DNA of 64,000 nucleotides from Actinophytocola sp963825445 (lineage in GTDB: Bacteria > Actinomycetota > Actinomycetes > Mycobacteriales > Pseudonocardiaceae): the NCBI GenBank assembly GCA_963825445.1, contig CAWGTM010000020.1:558001-622000 (forward strand). Direction: 5' to 3'. The notes under the pieces are model-generated. The model searched no databases. It was not told the origin of the DNA and was given only the letters and a program-made list of their open reading frames with translations. The position numbers and the translations under genes were made by a program. Positions 31,743-40,417 of the stretch are shown piece after piece. The stretch's first letter is position 1. Every line of letters begins with the position of its first letter.

Positions 31743-34541
31743 TCAGGCAACTCCGGGGTCGGAGGTCTGCGGGCCGGCGGCTGACACGTCGTCGATGCGG
31801 TACTTGCGTGCTGCCTCGACGACCTTTTCCTGTGGCACGTCGCCTCGGCGGGCCAGCGCGGTGAGTACCCCGACGGTGATCGACTCGGCGTCCACCAGGA
31901 AGTGGCGTCGGGTGGCGGGCCTGGTGTCGGACAGGCCGAACCCGTCGGTGCCGAGGGTGAGCATGTCGGTGGGCACCCACGGGCGGATGAGGTCGGGGAC
32001 GGACCGCATCCAGTCCGACGCCGCGACCACCGGGCCGGACGTGCGGGCGAGGACGCTCGTCACGTACGGCTGACGCGGGTCGGCCTCGGGGTGCAGGAAG
32101 TTGTGCCGGTCGACCTCGACCGCGTCGCGGCGCAGTTCGGCCCAGGACGTGGCCGACCAGATGGCGGCGCGGACGCCCCATTCCGAGAGCAGCAGTTCCT
32201 GAGCCCGCAGCGCCCACGGCATGGCGACACCGGACACGAGGATCTGCGCCTCCGGGCCGTCGCCGACGGGGGCCTTCGCGTACCGGTACAGGCCGCGCAG
32301 CAGACCTTCGACATCCAGGTCCTCAGGCTCGGGTGCCTGGACGTACGGGTCGTTGTAGACGGTGAGGTAGTAGTAGATGTCCTCGGCCGCATCGCCGTAC
32401 ATGCGCCGCAACCCGTCGCGGACGATGTGGGCGATCTCGAACGACCACGCCGGGTCGTAGGAGATGACCGCCGGGTTGGTGGACGCGAGCAGCAGCGAGT
32501 GCCCGTCGTTGTGTTGCAGACCCTCGCCCGTGAGGGTGGTGCGACCGGCGGTGGCGCCGATGATGAACCCGCGCGTCATCTGGTCGGCGGCGGCCCAGAG
32601 GCTGTCGCCCGTGCGCTGGAACCCGAACATCGAGTAGAAGATGTAGATCGGGATCATCGGCTCGCCGTGGGTGGCGTACGCCGAACCCGCGGCGGTGAAC
32701 GACGAGGTGGAGCCGGCCTCGTTGATGCCCTCGTGCAGGATCTGGCCCTGCTCGCTCTCCTTGTAGGACAGCATGAGTGACGCGTCGACCGACGTGTACA
32801 TCTGCCCGTTCGGGTTGTAGATCTTCTGCGTCGGGAACATGGAGTCCATGCCGAACGTGCGTGCCTCGTCCGGGATGATCGGCACGATCCGGTGGCCGAT
32901 CTCCTTGTCCTTCGCGAGGTCGCGCACGAGCCGGACGAACGCCATGGTGGTGGCGACCTCCTGCTTGCCCGACCCGCGCCGCACGGCCTCGTAGGCCTTG
33001 TCACCGGGCAGCACGAGCGCCTTGGCCTTGCCGCGCCGCTCGGGCAGGAAGCCACCGAGCTGGCGACGCCGCTCGAGCATGTACTGGATCTCGGGCGAGT
33101 CCTGGCCGGGGTGGTAGTACGGCGGCAGGTACGGGTCCTTCTCCAGCTCGGCGTCGGAGATGGGGACGTGGGTGGAGTCCCGGAACATCTTCAGGTCGTC
33201 GAGGGTCATCTTCTTCATCTGGTGGGTCGCGTTGCGGCCCGCGAAGTGCGGCCCGAGGCCGTACCCCTTGATGGTCTTGGCGAGGATGACGGTCGGCTGG
33301 CCGTGGTGCTCGGTGGCCGCCTGGTAGGCCGCGTAGACCTTGCGGTAGTCGTGGCCGCCGCGCTTGAGGTTCCAGATGTCCTGGTCGCTCATGGGCGTCA
33401 CGAGCTCCTTGGTGCGGGGGTCCCGCCCGAAGAAGTGCTCGCGCACGAACGCGCCGTCGTTGGCCTTGTAGGTCTGGTAGTCGCCGTCGGGGGTGGTGTT
33501 CATCAGGTTGATGAGCGCACCGTCACGGTCGGCGTGGAGCAGCGAGTCCCACTCGCGGCCCCAGATGACCTTGATCACGTTCCAGCCGGCGCCCCGGAAG
33601 AACGCCTCCAGCTCCTGGATGATCTTGCCGTTGCCGCGGACCGGTCCGTCGAGGCGCTGCAGGTTGCAGTTGACCACGAACGTGAGGTTGTCGAGGCCCT
33701 CGTTGGCCGCCACCTGCACGAGGCCGCGTGACTCCGGCTCGTCCATCTCGCCGTCGCCGAGGAACGCCCACACGTGCTGGTCGTTGGTCTGCTTGATGCC
33801 GCGATCGTGCAGGTATCGGTTGAATCGTGCCTGGTAGATGGCGTTCATGGGCCCGATGCCCATGGAGACCGTGGGGAACTCCCAGAAGTCCGGCATGAGC
33901 CGCGGGTGCGGGTAGGACGGCAGCCCGCCGCCCGGTCCGGCGTGGGACAGCTCCTGGCGGAACCCGTCGAGCTGATGGGCCGAGAGGCGGCCCTCGAGGA
34001 ACGCGCGGGCGTACATGCCGGGGGAGGCGTGGCCCTGGAAGAAGACCTGGTCACCGCCGCCGGGGTGGTCCTTGCCGCGGAAGAACCAGTTGAAGCCGAC
34101 CTCGTAGAGCGTGGCGGAGGACGCGTAGGTGGAGATGTGCCCGCCGACGCCGACGCCCGGACGCTGCGCGCGGTGCACGGTCATGGCCGCGTTCCAGCGG
34201 ATCCAGGCCCGGTACCGGCGCTCCACCTCCTCGTCGCCGGGGAACCACGGCTCCATGTCGGTGGGGATGCTGTTCACGTAGTCCGTGCTGGTGAGCGCGG
34301 GTACGCCTACCCGGCTCTCCCTGGCGCGCTCGAGCAGTCGCAGCATGAGGTAGCGGGCACGTTGCTGACCGCCGGAGGCCAGCATCGAGTCGAAGGACTC
34401 GAGCCACTCCGTGGTCTCCTCCGGATCGATGTCCGGAAGATGGGACGCGAGACCGTCGCGGATGACCCGCACGCGCTCGGGCGTCTTCCTGCCGTTTCCG
34501 CTGCTCTGCGTAGCCAAGGGGTCTCCAGTGCCTGCGCTCAT
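31743..34541 (-). CDS. aceE: Pyruvate dehydrogenase E1 component AceE (homodimeric type)
   Basis: A 932-residue ThDP enzyme that decarboxylates pyruvate and acetylates the E2 lipoyl group. GVGVGGHISTYASSATLYE, WAFLGDGEMDEPESRG and FVVNCNLQRLDGPVRGNGK (cofactor GDGE to NCN motif) are diagnostic. The full length matches actinobacterial AceE. It works with SucB/DlaT-type E2 and LpdA encoded 22 kb away in this window. It is divergent from DUF3052-ahpE, the same local order as in Mycobacterium (aceE, Rv2239c, ahpE). Strong hairpins follow its stop. Confidence 0.97.
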   Translation of the reverse strand: MSAGTGDPLATQSSGNGRKTPERVRVIRDGLASHLPDIDPEETTEWLESFDSMLASGGQQRARYLMLRLLERARESRVGVPALTSTDYVNSIPTDMEPWFPGDEEVERRYRAWIRWNAAMTVHRAQRPGVGVGGHISTYASSATLYEVGFNWFFRGKDHPGGGDQVFFQGHASPGMYARAFLEGRLSAHQLDGFRQELSHAGPGGGLPSYPHPRLMPDFWEFPTVSMGIGPMNAIYQARFNRYLHDRGIKQTNDQHVWAFLGDGEMDEPESRGLVQVAANEGLDNLTFVVNCNLQRLDGPVRGNGKIIQELEAFFRGAGWNVIKVIWGREWDSLLHADRDGALINLMNTTPDGDYQTYKANDGAFVREHFFGRDPRTKELVTPMSDQDIWNLKRGGHDYRKVYAAYQAATEHHGQPTVILAKTIKGYGLGPHFAGRNATHQMKKMTLDDLKMFRDSTHVPISDAELEKDPYLPPYYHPGQDSPEIQYMLERRRQLGGFLPERRGKAKALVLPGDKAYEAVRRGSGKQEVATTMAFVRLVRDLAKDKEIGHRIVPIIPDEARTFGMDSMFPTQKIYNPNGQMYTSVDASLMLSYKESEQGQILHEGINEAGSTSSFTAAGSAYATHGEPMIPIYIFYSMFGFQRTGDSLWAAADQMTRGFIIGATAGRTTLTGEGLQHNDGHSLLLASTNPAVISYDPAWSFEIAHIVRDGLRRMYGDAAEDIYYYLTVYNDPYVQAPEPEDLDVEGLLRGLYRYAKAPVGDGPEAQILVSGVAMPWALRAQELLLSEWGVRAAIWSATSWAELRRDAVEVDRHNFLHPEADPRQPYVTSVLARTSGPVVAASDWMRSVPDLIRPWVPTDMLTLGTDGFGLSDTRPATRRHFLVDAESITVGVLTALARRGDVPQEKVVEAARKYRIDDVSAAGPQTSDPGVA

Positions 34542-34714
34542 ACCGTTAACTCTGCCATCGTCGTCTCAATGGCGACTTGGGTCATCGTTACTGACGAGTA
34601 CAGCGGGATCGATACCGCCCCGCCTATAGTCCACCCCGGTCAAACCCGGCGTGGGTGGTTGCGTCGGGGGGCACAGGCAGTGTTCGCTGTCCCAATACCG
34701 TTTTCAAAGCTATG

Positions 34715-34732
34715 CGGTGGTTGTCACCACCG
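34715..34732. promoter_or_regulatory. Inverted repeat CGGTGGT-TGTC-ACCACCG upstream of DUF3052
   Basis: Perfect 7-base arms (34715-34721, 34726-34732) with a 4-base loop, ending 10 bases before the GGAGGAGG ribosome site. Could be an operator or a 5' leader hairpin controlling access to that site. The rest of the 220-base divergent region holds a TATAGT string (34625-34630) that may be a -10 element for the rightward genes. Confidence 0.4.
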
Positions 34733-34760
34733 TTATGGCGCCGGAGGAGGAGTGGAAGTC

Positions 34761-35192
34761 GTGGTCGCCGCGGGAGACGCCGGTAGCACCGGTGTCGCCG
34801 AGAGGCTCGGAATCGAGCCTGGGATGGTCGTCCAGGAACTTGGCTGGGACGAGGACGTCGACGACGGCGTACGCGCCGCCATCGAGGAGCAGATCGGCGG
34901 TGACCTCCTGGACGAGGACGCCGACGATGTCGTCGACGTGGTTCTGATGTGGTGGCGGGAGGATGACGGCGACCTTGTGGACGCCCTGATGGATGCCATC
35001 AGTCCGCTCGCGGAGAACGGCGTCATCTGGGTCCTCACCCCCAAGACCGGCCGTGATGGCCACGTCGAGCCCAGCGACATCGCCGAGGCGGTGCCGACAG
35101 CCGGACTGGCGCAGACGTCGAGCATCGGCGTCGGCGAGGACTGGTCCGCGACGCGGCTGGTGTCCCCGAAGTCGGCCAAGACGCGGCGCTGA
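34761..35192 (+). CDS. DUF3052 family protein
   Basis: About 143 residues; a DUF3052 protein conserved in actinobacteria beside aceE and ahpE (Rv2239c in M. tuberculosis). VAERLGIEPGMVVQELGWDE and DDVVDVVLMWWREDDGDLVD are the family blocks; the protein is strongly acidic. GTG 34761 has the best spacing from GGAGGAGG; GTG 34752 in frame would add three residues. Likely cotranscribed with ahpE 38 bases downstream. Function unknown. Confidence 0.88.
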   Translation: MVAAGDAGSTGVAERLGIEPGMVVQELGWDEDVDDGVRAAIEEQIGGDLLDEDADDVVDVVLMWWREDDGDLVDALMDAISPLAENGVIWVLTPKTGRDGHVEPSDIAEAVPTAGLAQTSSIGVGEDWSATRLVSPKSAKTRR

Positions 35193-35230
35193 CCTAGGCT
35201 GCCTCCCGGGCCGATCGGGAGGGGACGGAC

Positions 35231-35695
35231 ATGGCGGTCGACGTCGGGGTCGAGGCACCGGACTTCACGCTCAAGGACCAGAACAACCAGAAGGTGACGC
35301 TGTCGTCGTACCGCGACGACAAGCACGTCCTCCTGGTGTTCTATCCGTTCGCGTTCAGTGGCACCTGCCAGGGTGAGCTGTGCCAACTGCGGGACGAACT
35401 GGCCGACTACACCTCGGCCGACGTCCAGGTGGTCGGCGTGTCGGTCGACACGCCGTACAGCCTGAAGGCGTGGGCCAAGGAACAGGGCTACGATTTCCCG
35501 CTGCTGTCGGACTTCTGGCCGCACGGCGAGGTGGCGAAGACCTACGACGTCTTCCTGGAGGCCGCCGGCTTGGCCGTGCGCGGCACGTTCCTGGTGGACA
35601 AGTCGGGCGTCGTGCGCTTCGCCGAGGTCAACGGCCCCGGCGAGGTCCGTGACCAGTCCGGCTGGAAGAAGGCAGTGGCGGCACTGACCGCCTGA
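35231..35695 (+). CDS. ahpE: Peroxiredoxin AhpE
   Basis: A 154-residue one-Cys-type peroxiredoxin. VLLVFYPFAFSGTCQGELCQ contains the peroxidatic Cys in PFAFSGTC; a second Cys five residues later could help resolve the sulfenate. Arg in AVRGTFLVDKSGVV completes the active site. It reduces peroxides and peroxynitrite, recycled by mycothiol/mycoredoxin in actinobacteria. GGGAGGGG precedes ATG 35231, and a perfect terminator follows its stop. Confidence 0.93.
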   Translation: MAVDVGVEAPDFTLKDQNNQKVTLSSYRDDKHVLLVFYPFAFSGTCQGELCQLRDELADYTSADVQVVGVSVDTPYSLKAWAKEQGYDFPLLSDFWPHGEVAKTYDVFLEAAGLAVRGTFLVDKSGVVRFAEVNGPGEVRDQSGWKKAVAALTA

Positions 35696-35702
35696 GTCGT
35701 AC

Positions 35703-35729
35703 GGTGCCGGGGTGATCCCCGGCACCTTT
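35703..35729 (+). terminator. Rho-independent-type terminator after ahpE
   Basis: GGTGCCGGGG-TGAT-CCCCGGCACC (35703-35726), a perfect 10-base stem, then TTT. It lies 8 bases after the ahpE stop and 3 bases before the tRNA gene, separating the two transcripts unless tRNA processing uses it. Confidence 0.85.
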
Positions 35730-35731
35730 CG

Positions 35732-35803
35732 GGGCGCATAGCTCAGCGGGAGAGCACTCGGTTTACACCCGAGCGGTCGCAGGTTCGAATCCTGCTGCGC
35801 CCA
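35732..35803 (+). tRNA. tRNA-Val (anticodon UAC)
   Basis: A 72-base cloverleaf. Acceptor GGGCGCA pairs with TGCGCCC, D-arm GCTC/GAGC, anticodon stem CTCGG/CCGAG with loop TTTACAC (anticodon TAC at 35764-35766), T-arm GCAGG-TTCGAAT-CCTGC, discriminator A at 35803. CCA is not encoded. It reads GUA and other GUN valine codons. Confidence 0.97.
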
Positions 35804-35844
35804 CGGCCTCCGGCTGACCCTGCTCGGTTGCGCGCAACCTCGCC

Positions 35845-35893
35845 GGGTCGGCCGTCATCATGTTTGGGGGGCGAGCCCCCAAACCCCCACGGT
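35845..35893 (-). repeat. G-rich hairpin repeat, copy 2
   Basis: GTTTGGGGG (35862-35870) pairs with CCCCCAAAC (35876-35884). On the minus strand the string resembles 31493-31543 (ACCGTGGGGG, TTTGGGGGCTCG, CCCCCCAA, then ATGATGACGGCCGA). It begins 40 bases after tRNA-Val and may terminate it or the convergent DUF3558-like gene. Confidence 0.55.
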
Positions 35894-35957
35894 ACGGTTG
35901 GTACCCGACCCGGCGTGGCTGGTGTGACCGGGCTCCGGCTGCGTTGCGGAGCAGATG

Positions 35958-36573
35958 CTAGGCGTCCGGCAGGTTGTCGAACGCTATGTCGAGTAGTTGG
36001 TTGGCCACCTCGCACGAGGGCACGGTCCCTCGTCGGTCTTCACTCGGAGGACCAGCCAGCTCCCGTGTTCGTGTTTCTTGAGTTCGTCGTTGATGGCGAT
36101 GCCGGCTTCGCACTCGGTGTCGACCGGGTCCTCGTCCTCGAACCGGGTGCTGCCCTCGAAGTCGGTGATGGTCGCGGAGCGGACTCGGTTGGGTCCCTGG
36201 AACCGGACCCACATCAGCCCGAGTTGGCTGAGGTCGGCGCTCCGCCACTCCGCGTGACGCTGTTCGGTGCTGGCCGAGGCGCGGGGCTGGGTGGTTGTGC
36301 CGATGACCCGGTGATTGTGGACTGCGGCAGGACCTCCTCGCACGCAGGTGGGTTGTCGACCTGCTTCGGTTGCGCCACAACGGGACTATTCAGGGCCGCG
36401 TCGGCCGTTTCCTCGTCGCAGCCGGTGCACTCCGGGATGGTCGACTCGGGTGCCGCGCTGCTTTCCGGCGTTGGCGGCGCCTGGCCCGCGGCCGGTGCTC
36501 CCGCGACCTCGCGGGTGCAGGCGGTACCGGCGAGCAGGACGGTGACGGCCAACAGGAACCCCCGGATTCTCAT
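35958..36573 (-). pseudogene. DUF3558-like lipoprotein gene, broken by two frameshifts
   Basis: Starting ATG 36573, MRIRGFLLAVTVLLAGTACT is a lipoprotein-like signal. The frame continues through CTGCDEETADAALNSPVV and PPACEEVLPQSTITG, then must shift near 36303-36307 to read TTTQPRASASTEQRHAEWRS, GLMWVRFQGPNRVRSATITD and ELKKHEHGSWLVLRVKTDEG. A second shift near 36020-36035 restores VPSCEVANQLLDIAFDNLPD. The joined product, about 205 residues with spaced Cys, fits DUF3558 envelope proteins. Either a recent pseudogene or two sequencing indels. Confidence 0.65.
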
Positions 36574-36592
36574 GCCCGAAGCGTAGCGTTCC

Positions 36593-36733
36593 GTGCTGGA
36601 TCGATTACTCGAAGTGGCCGGGTGGGTGGTACCTGCGCTGACGGTGGGGATCACCCTCGAGTCGCTGGCGGTCGTCGCGTGTGTCGCGTTCGGACTCGAC
36701 GCCCGGCCGTGGCGGCTTACCGCTGAAGGCTGA
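36593..36733 (+). CDS. Small hypothetical membrane protein (46 residues)
   Basis: A short frame opening with GTG: VLDRLLEVAGWVVPALTVGI, then TLESLAVVACVAFGLDARPW. One hydrophobic span of about 25 residues suggests a single-pass membrane peptide. It starts 19 bases from the divergent DUF3558-like start and ends 44 bases before DUF3817. No ribosome site is obvious. I do not recognise the sequence; it could be a chance frame, but base composition by codon position is coding-like. Confidence 0.4.
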   Translation: MLDRLLEVAGWVVPALTVGITLESLAVVACVAFGLDARPWRLTAEG

Positions 36734-36777
36734 ATGCTAGGTTCGCCGGGCGGTTGTCGCGTCGGGTGAGGGGTGTC

Positions 36778-37089
36778 GTGTTGTCCAGGCCGGTGTACTG
36801 GTTTCGGGTGCTGTCGATGGCCGAGGGGTGTTCCTTCGTGGCCCTGTTGCTCTTCGGGACGCTCCTGAGTCGGGTCTCCGACATCGATCTCGTGATGCCG
36901 CTCGGAGTCCTGCACGGGGCGCTCTTCGTGGGGCTCGTCGTCGCCACGTTGGTGGTGCGGCGGGTGTTGGGCTGGGGTCCGGTCACCACCCTGCTCGCGC
37001 TGCTCGCGGCCGTGCTGCCGCTCGGGCCGTTCGTGTTCCACTACGCGAAGCGTGAGCAGCTCCGCGACGCCGAACTCGTCGCCGCTTGA
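36778..37089 (+). CDS. DUF3817 family membrane protein
   Basis: About 103 residues, three hydrophobic helices. VYWFRVLSMAEGCSFVALLL, PLGVLHGALFVGLVVATL and LLALLAAVLPLGPFVFHYAK fit DUF3817 (YdzA-like) integral membrane proteins. GTG 36778 follows GAGGGG; earlier in-frame GTG and TTG codons at 36766 and 36754 are possible. Its stop overlaps the TTG start of the VanZ-like gene. Function unknown; envelope location. Confidence 0.82.
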   Translation: MLSRPVYWFRVLSMAEGCSFVALLLFGTLLSRVSDIDLVMPLGVLHGALFVGLVVATLVVRRVLGWGPVTTLLALLAAVLPLGPFVFHYAKREQLRDAELVAA

Positions 37090-37559
37090 TCACTACCCTG
37101 CTGGTCGAGCACTCGGCGCTCGTGCCGGTGCTGTTGCTGCTCGTCGCGGTCGTGTGTGTGGGCGTCGGGTGGTGGGTGGTGCGTCACCGGGGCGCGGGGG
37201 TGCTCGCCGGGCTGTCCCTGGTGCCGGTCCTCGCGCTGACGCTCATCCCCGCCGGGGGCAACCGGCTCGACCACGTCCTGTGCGTGGCCCAGTTCTCGGT
37301 GCCCACGTTGGGAAGTGTGGAACTCCTGGCCAACGTGGCGTTGTTCCTCCCGCCCGCGTTCTTCGCCACGCTGGCCACTCGCCGTCCGCTGGTGGTGCTC
37401 GCGGCGGGGGTGGGACTGTCCGCCGCGATCGAGGCGCTCCAGGCGGTGGTGTTCGCGATCGGCCGTGCCTGCGACACCAACGACTGGATGATGAACACCA
37501 TCGGCGTCGCCGTCGGTGTGCTGCTCGCGCTGGGGACGGTCAGGCTTTCTTCGCGGTGA
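37086..37559 (+). CDS. VanZ-family membrane protein
   Basis: A 157-residue protein with four or five transmembrane helices. VELLANVALFLPPAFFATL, GLSAAIEALQAVVFAIGRAC and DTNDWMMNTIGVAVGVLLAL are the VanZ signature (NxxLFxP, SxxIExxQ, DxNDxxxNTxG). It starts with a TTG that overlaps the DUF3817 stop as TTGA. VanZ proteins are linked to teicoplanin tolerance in enterococci, but most family members have no known role. It overlaps the next, convergent gene by 20 bases. Confidence 0.88.
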   Translation: MITTLLVEHSALVPVLLLLVAVVCVGVGWWVVRHRGAGVLAGLSLVPVLALTLIPAGGNRLDHVLCVAQFSVPTLGSVELLANVALFLPPAFFATLATRRPLVVLAAGVGLSAAIEALQAVVFAIGRACDTNDWMMNTIGVAVGVLLALGTVRLSSR

Positions 37560-38176
37560 CCAGCTTGTTCAGCTCGTGCAAGGGTTTGGTGCCGGCGCCG
37601 ATGATCAGCCCGGTGGCGAGGATCTCCAGATACAGGTGCGTCTGGATGCCAGTGACCTTCAGCAGGTGCAGATTCAGCAGAGCCGCGGCGAGCGCGCCGA
37701 TGACGCTGGCCAGCGCCCAAAAAAAGATTGCCCGGTAGGTCGCCCAGATCCTCGGCTTCCGCGGCCGAGTCGGCGGCTACCTGAAACACAGATTGAACGT
37801 CGACCGGCGCGGAGGCGGAGGTAGTGGCCGCGCCGCAGCCACTACCTCCGCTTTCTTCGTCTTTGTGTCCGTCTCGAGTTTGGGCTTCTTCGTGTCCAGC
37901 AGGGTGAGCGGTTCGATCAGCCGCTCGACCGCCAGCGCGGCAGCGAAGAACACGGCGAAGATGCTCAACCCGTTCACGGCCTCCGACGGCGGTGCCGTAG
38001 TCCGAGCCCAAGCTGGCTGTGATCACCATGCCGCCAGCCCGACGACCACCATCACCAAGAGTACGAATGCAGTTCGTTTTACCGTCTTCTTTGTGGAACG
38101 TGGGAGCCGCGCCGACCGCCGGCTTCAGCCCGGCCACCGGGGTAGGAAGTTCGTCGGCTGTCATCACATATGCCAT
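37540..38176 (-). pseudogene. Frame-broken membrane protein gene
   Basis: Begins ATG 38176, MAYVMTADELPTPVAGLKPA. A shift near 38090 gives RTAFVLLVMVVVGLAAW, a transmembrane helix. Another frame gives MNGLSIFAVFFAAALAVERL and the Lys-rich KKPKLETDTKTKKAEVVAAA, and a further shift gives the C-terminal SVIGALAAALLNLHLLKVTG and YLEILATGLIIGAGTKPLHE, ending AKKA at 37540. Three reading frames are needed for one product of about 210 residues with three membrane spans. Family not recognised. Pseudogene or indel-rich sequence. Confidence 0.6.
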
Positions 38177-38490
38177 GGGGCACCTCCGAGAGCGTAACGC
38201 TCAGTTGACTGGAGGTCGCGAACCCCGAGAAGATCGTTACTCATCGGACTTCAGTGTCCCGAATTCGGCAAGTAGTGCTGTGCCGAGCAGCGCCGTATGT
38301 TCGCTGTCCCGCTGAGCTGCCGTCATTTCTGTCCGCCCGTCATCGTCAAGAAACGGCGATCAGTATTTTTCAGACGGAGTCTCATGTAGGTGAGATCGGG
38401 TTTGGGGTCAGCGAGGTTTCGTGCCTGCTGATTCGTCACTGTTTTGGGCACTAACTGTCCACCTTGGTGGCCGTGGTGTGCAGACAACGG

Positions 38491-38518
38491 AAGGCCGGCC
38501 AGAACCTGGCCGGCCTTT
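38491..38518 (-). terminator. Terminator after the beta-propeller gene
   Basis: AAGGCCGGCCAG-AAC-CTGGCCGGCCTT (38491-38517), a perfect 12-base stem, with A/T runs on both flanks (GGAA / TTCC). It lies 12 bases beyond the stop of the minus-strand beta-propeller gene. The rest of 38177-38490 contains nothing I can identify. Confidence 0.85.
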
Positions 38519-38529
38519 CCGTCAACCCG

Positions 38530-39765
38530 TCACTCGCAGCGCCACACCACCGGTTTGATGGTCCCCGACTCGTCGTCCGACTGGCCCGTGACGAGTCGGC
38601 CGTCGTCGCTGAGCGTGCCCGGGAGGTTGGTCAGGCCACCCGCCTCGTGGTCGAACAGCGGCGGCAGCTCCACCGTGCCGGAGTCGGTGACGAGCACCGC
38701 GCGGTTGTCCTTGCCCAGCCCGATCTGCCAGCCCTGCGCGTTCACCGCGTCGCCGGCGAGGGGGAACTCGTCGTACAGGCGTGTCTCGCCGGTGCGGACG
38801 TTCCACCGGATGGCGGACGAGGAACGGCCCCCGTCCGCCCGAGGCGCCGGGGACGCCTTGTCGGGGACGGAGACCCACCCGACGGCCCAGCCGTTCTGGA
38901 TGTCGGTGACCAGGCCCCGCGTGGTCTGCATGCCGTCGAGCACGGGCAGGGGAAGGTCGCGGTGCGTACCGTCGGGGAGCCAGACGTGCGGTCGCGCTTC
39001 GGGAAGGCCCGTCGCGTCGGTGCCGCCGCGGTAGTCGGTGTTGCCCACCACCGTGCCGTCCTCGTCGATGTGGGTGATGTTGAGGCTGGAGAACATGACG
39101 CCCTCGGGCAGCGGCAGCTGGACCGGCTCCGCGGTCGGCGATGACCACACCACCGGGCCGCCTTCGGAGTCCGCGTCGCCGCCGACGATCGCGCCCGCGC
39201 TGTTGATCGCGTGCGCCGAGCCGTGTTCCACGCCTGGCAACGGTGTCACCTGGCCGCCGCTGTAGACGTACGGGACCGACTCGTCGTTCTGATAACTCCA
39301 GCCGATCGCCGTCCCCGACGAGTTGACGTCCCCCAGGATCTCCTCCTCGTCGCCCGGCAGGTCCACGGCCGTGGGCTCGCCGTCCTCCCAGATCACCGCC
39401 CGGTAGCCGCCGCCCTCCGGGTAGGTGCGGCCCACGATGTACTTGCCCGTGGGGTCGGCACCGGAGGTCACCGCCATCGGCTCGCCGTCGGGCACCGGCA
39501 GCTCCTCGATCACGCAGCTGGTCGGTCCCGCCGGTTGGTTGGCGGTGCCGGTCGTCGCGACCTCCGGGCGGTCGTCGGTGAACTGTCCACCCACGACCAT
39601 CGACGCGCCGACCACGGCGGCCACGGTCAGCGTCGCGGCGCCCGCGTAGCCGGCGCCGCGGCGGGTCCTGCGCCGGCGGCCGTCGGCGATGGCGCGGTCC
39701 ACGTCCACTCGGGACGGTGTGGGTGGCTCCTCGTCGAGCGACCGCAGGTCGAAGTCGGATGGCAT
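38530..39765 (-). CDS. Membrane-anchored beta-propeller protein, putative anti-sigma/sensor partner
   Basis: A 411-residue protein. The cytoplasmic N-terminus (about 40 residues, basic RRRRTRRG at its end) is followed by one transmembrane helix (YAGAATLTVAAVVGASMVVG) and an extracytoplasmic domain of six or seven propeller-like repeats, e.g. GTAIGWSYQND, GAIVGGDADSEG, GTVVGNTDYRGG and WAVGWVSVPD. This resembles HAF-repeat propellers. The ATG overlaps the upstream ECF sigma stop (TAATG), the usual place of an anti-sigma gene, but no ZAS or RskA motif is visible. A secreted paralogue lies at 53416-54441. Confidence 0.75.
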   Translation of the reverse strand: MPSDFDLRSLDEEPPTPSRVDVDRAIADGRRRRTRRGAGYAGAATLTVAAVVGASMVVGGQFTDDRPEVATTGTANQPAGPTSCVIEELPVPDGEPMAVTSGADPTGKYIVGRTYPEGGGYRAVIWEDGEPTAVDLPGDEEEILGDVNSSGTAIGWSYQNDESVPYVYSGGQVTPLPGVEHGSAHAINSAGAIVGGDADSEGGPVVWSSPTAEPVQLPLPEGVMFSSLNITHIDEDGTVVGNTDYRGGTDATGLPEARPHVWLPDGTHRDLPLPVLDGMQTTRGLVTDIQNGWAVGWVSVPDKASPAPRADGGRSSSAIRWNVRTGETRLYDEFPLAGDAVNAQGWQIGLGKDNRAVLVTDSGTVELPPLFDHEAGGLTNLPGTLSDDGRLVTGQSDDESGTIKPVVWRCE

Positions 39766-40289
39766 TACGTGCTCCTCAGTCTGGGGGTGGAAAAGCCCGC
39801 GAACTCCCGCTCGCCGAGCAGTCGCCGCAGGGTGGCCAGGCCGCGGGACGTCTGGCTCTTGACCGTCCCGGACGAGCAGCCGAGCATCGCCGCCACCTCG
39901 TCGACCGGCAGGTCGTAGAAGAACCGCAGCACCAGCACGGCCTGCTGCCGGTTCGGCACCTGGCTCAGCGCGACGCGCAGTACCTGGCGGTCCTCGATGC
40001 CGTGCACCTCGACCGGCGGCGACTCCGGCGTGTCCCGGAAAAGCCGTACCCGAGCCCACGCCAGCCGTCTCTCGCTCAGGTGCGTGCGCACCAGGATGGT
40101 CCGCACGTACGCGTCGAGGTGGTCGGCCGTCTTCGCACGTTGCCACTTCACGTACAGCTTCGTGATGGTCTGCTGCACCAGATCATCGGCGCGGTGCCCG
40201 TCGCCCGTCAGGAGGTACGCCAACCGACGCAACGCCGGGATCCGCGCCGTCGCGTACTCGACGTATTCCTGTTCAGAACCGTCCTGCAT
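39765..40289 (-). CDS. SigE-family ECF RNA polymerase sigma factor
   Basis: About 174 residues. Region 2 includes RRLAYLLTGDGHRADDLVQQ and LYVKWQRAKTADHLDAYVRT; region 4 is NRQQAVLVLRFFYDLPVDEV and LGCSSGTVKSQTSRGLATLR. This is the pattern of actinobacterial SigE-like (SigM-like ECF) factors. ATG 40289 follows GGTGGGGG; codons at 40316/40319 are possible but their ribosome site is too close. It is directly coupled to the beta-propeller membrane gene and divergent from a secreted subtilase that may be a target. Confidence 0.88.
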   Translation of the reverse strand: MQDGSEQEYVEYATARIPALRRLAYLLTGDGHRADDLVQQTITKLYVKWQRAKTADHLDAYVRTILVRTHLSERRLAWARVRLFRDTPESPPVEVHGIEDRQVLRVALSQVPNRQQAVLVLRFFYDLPVDEVAAMLGCSSGTVKSQTSRGLATLRRLLGEREFAGFSTPRLRST

Positions 40290-40417
40290 TGGCCCCCACC
40301 CGTTCGTTTGGGTCATCACCCCTCAGATGCGCCCGAACCGTCGCCAGGTTGTCAGACCCCGCGAACTATTTCGCCACGGTGTGCAACCCCGCGCACCTCC
40401 GAAGCACTTCTAAGGGC

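Noticed and set aside
31157..31784. Long overlapping reading frames on both strands between fasR and aceE
   Set aside because: They run through tandem and inverted repeats, lack family motifs and ribosome sites, and are expected in sequence this GC-rich.
39211..39918. Plus-strand reading frames across the propeller and sigma genes
   Set aside because: They are antisense shadows; the minus-strand genes have clear domains and a coupled start.
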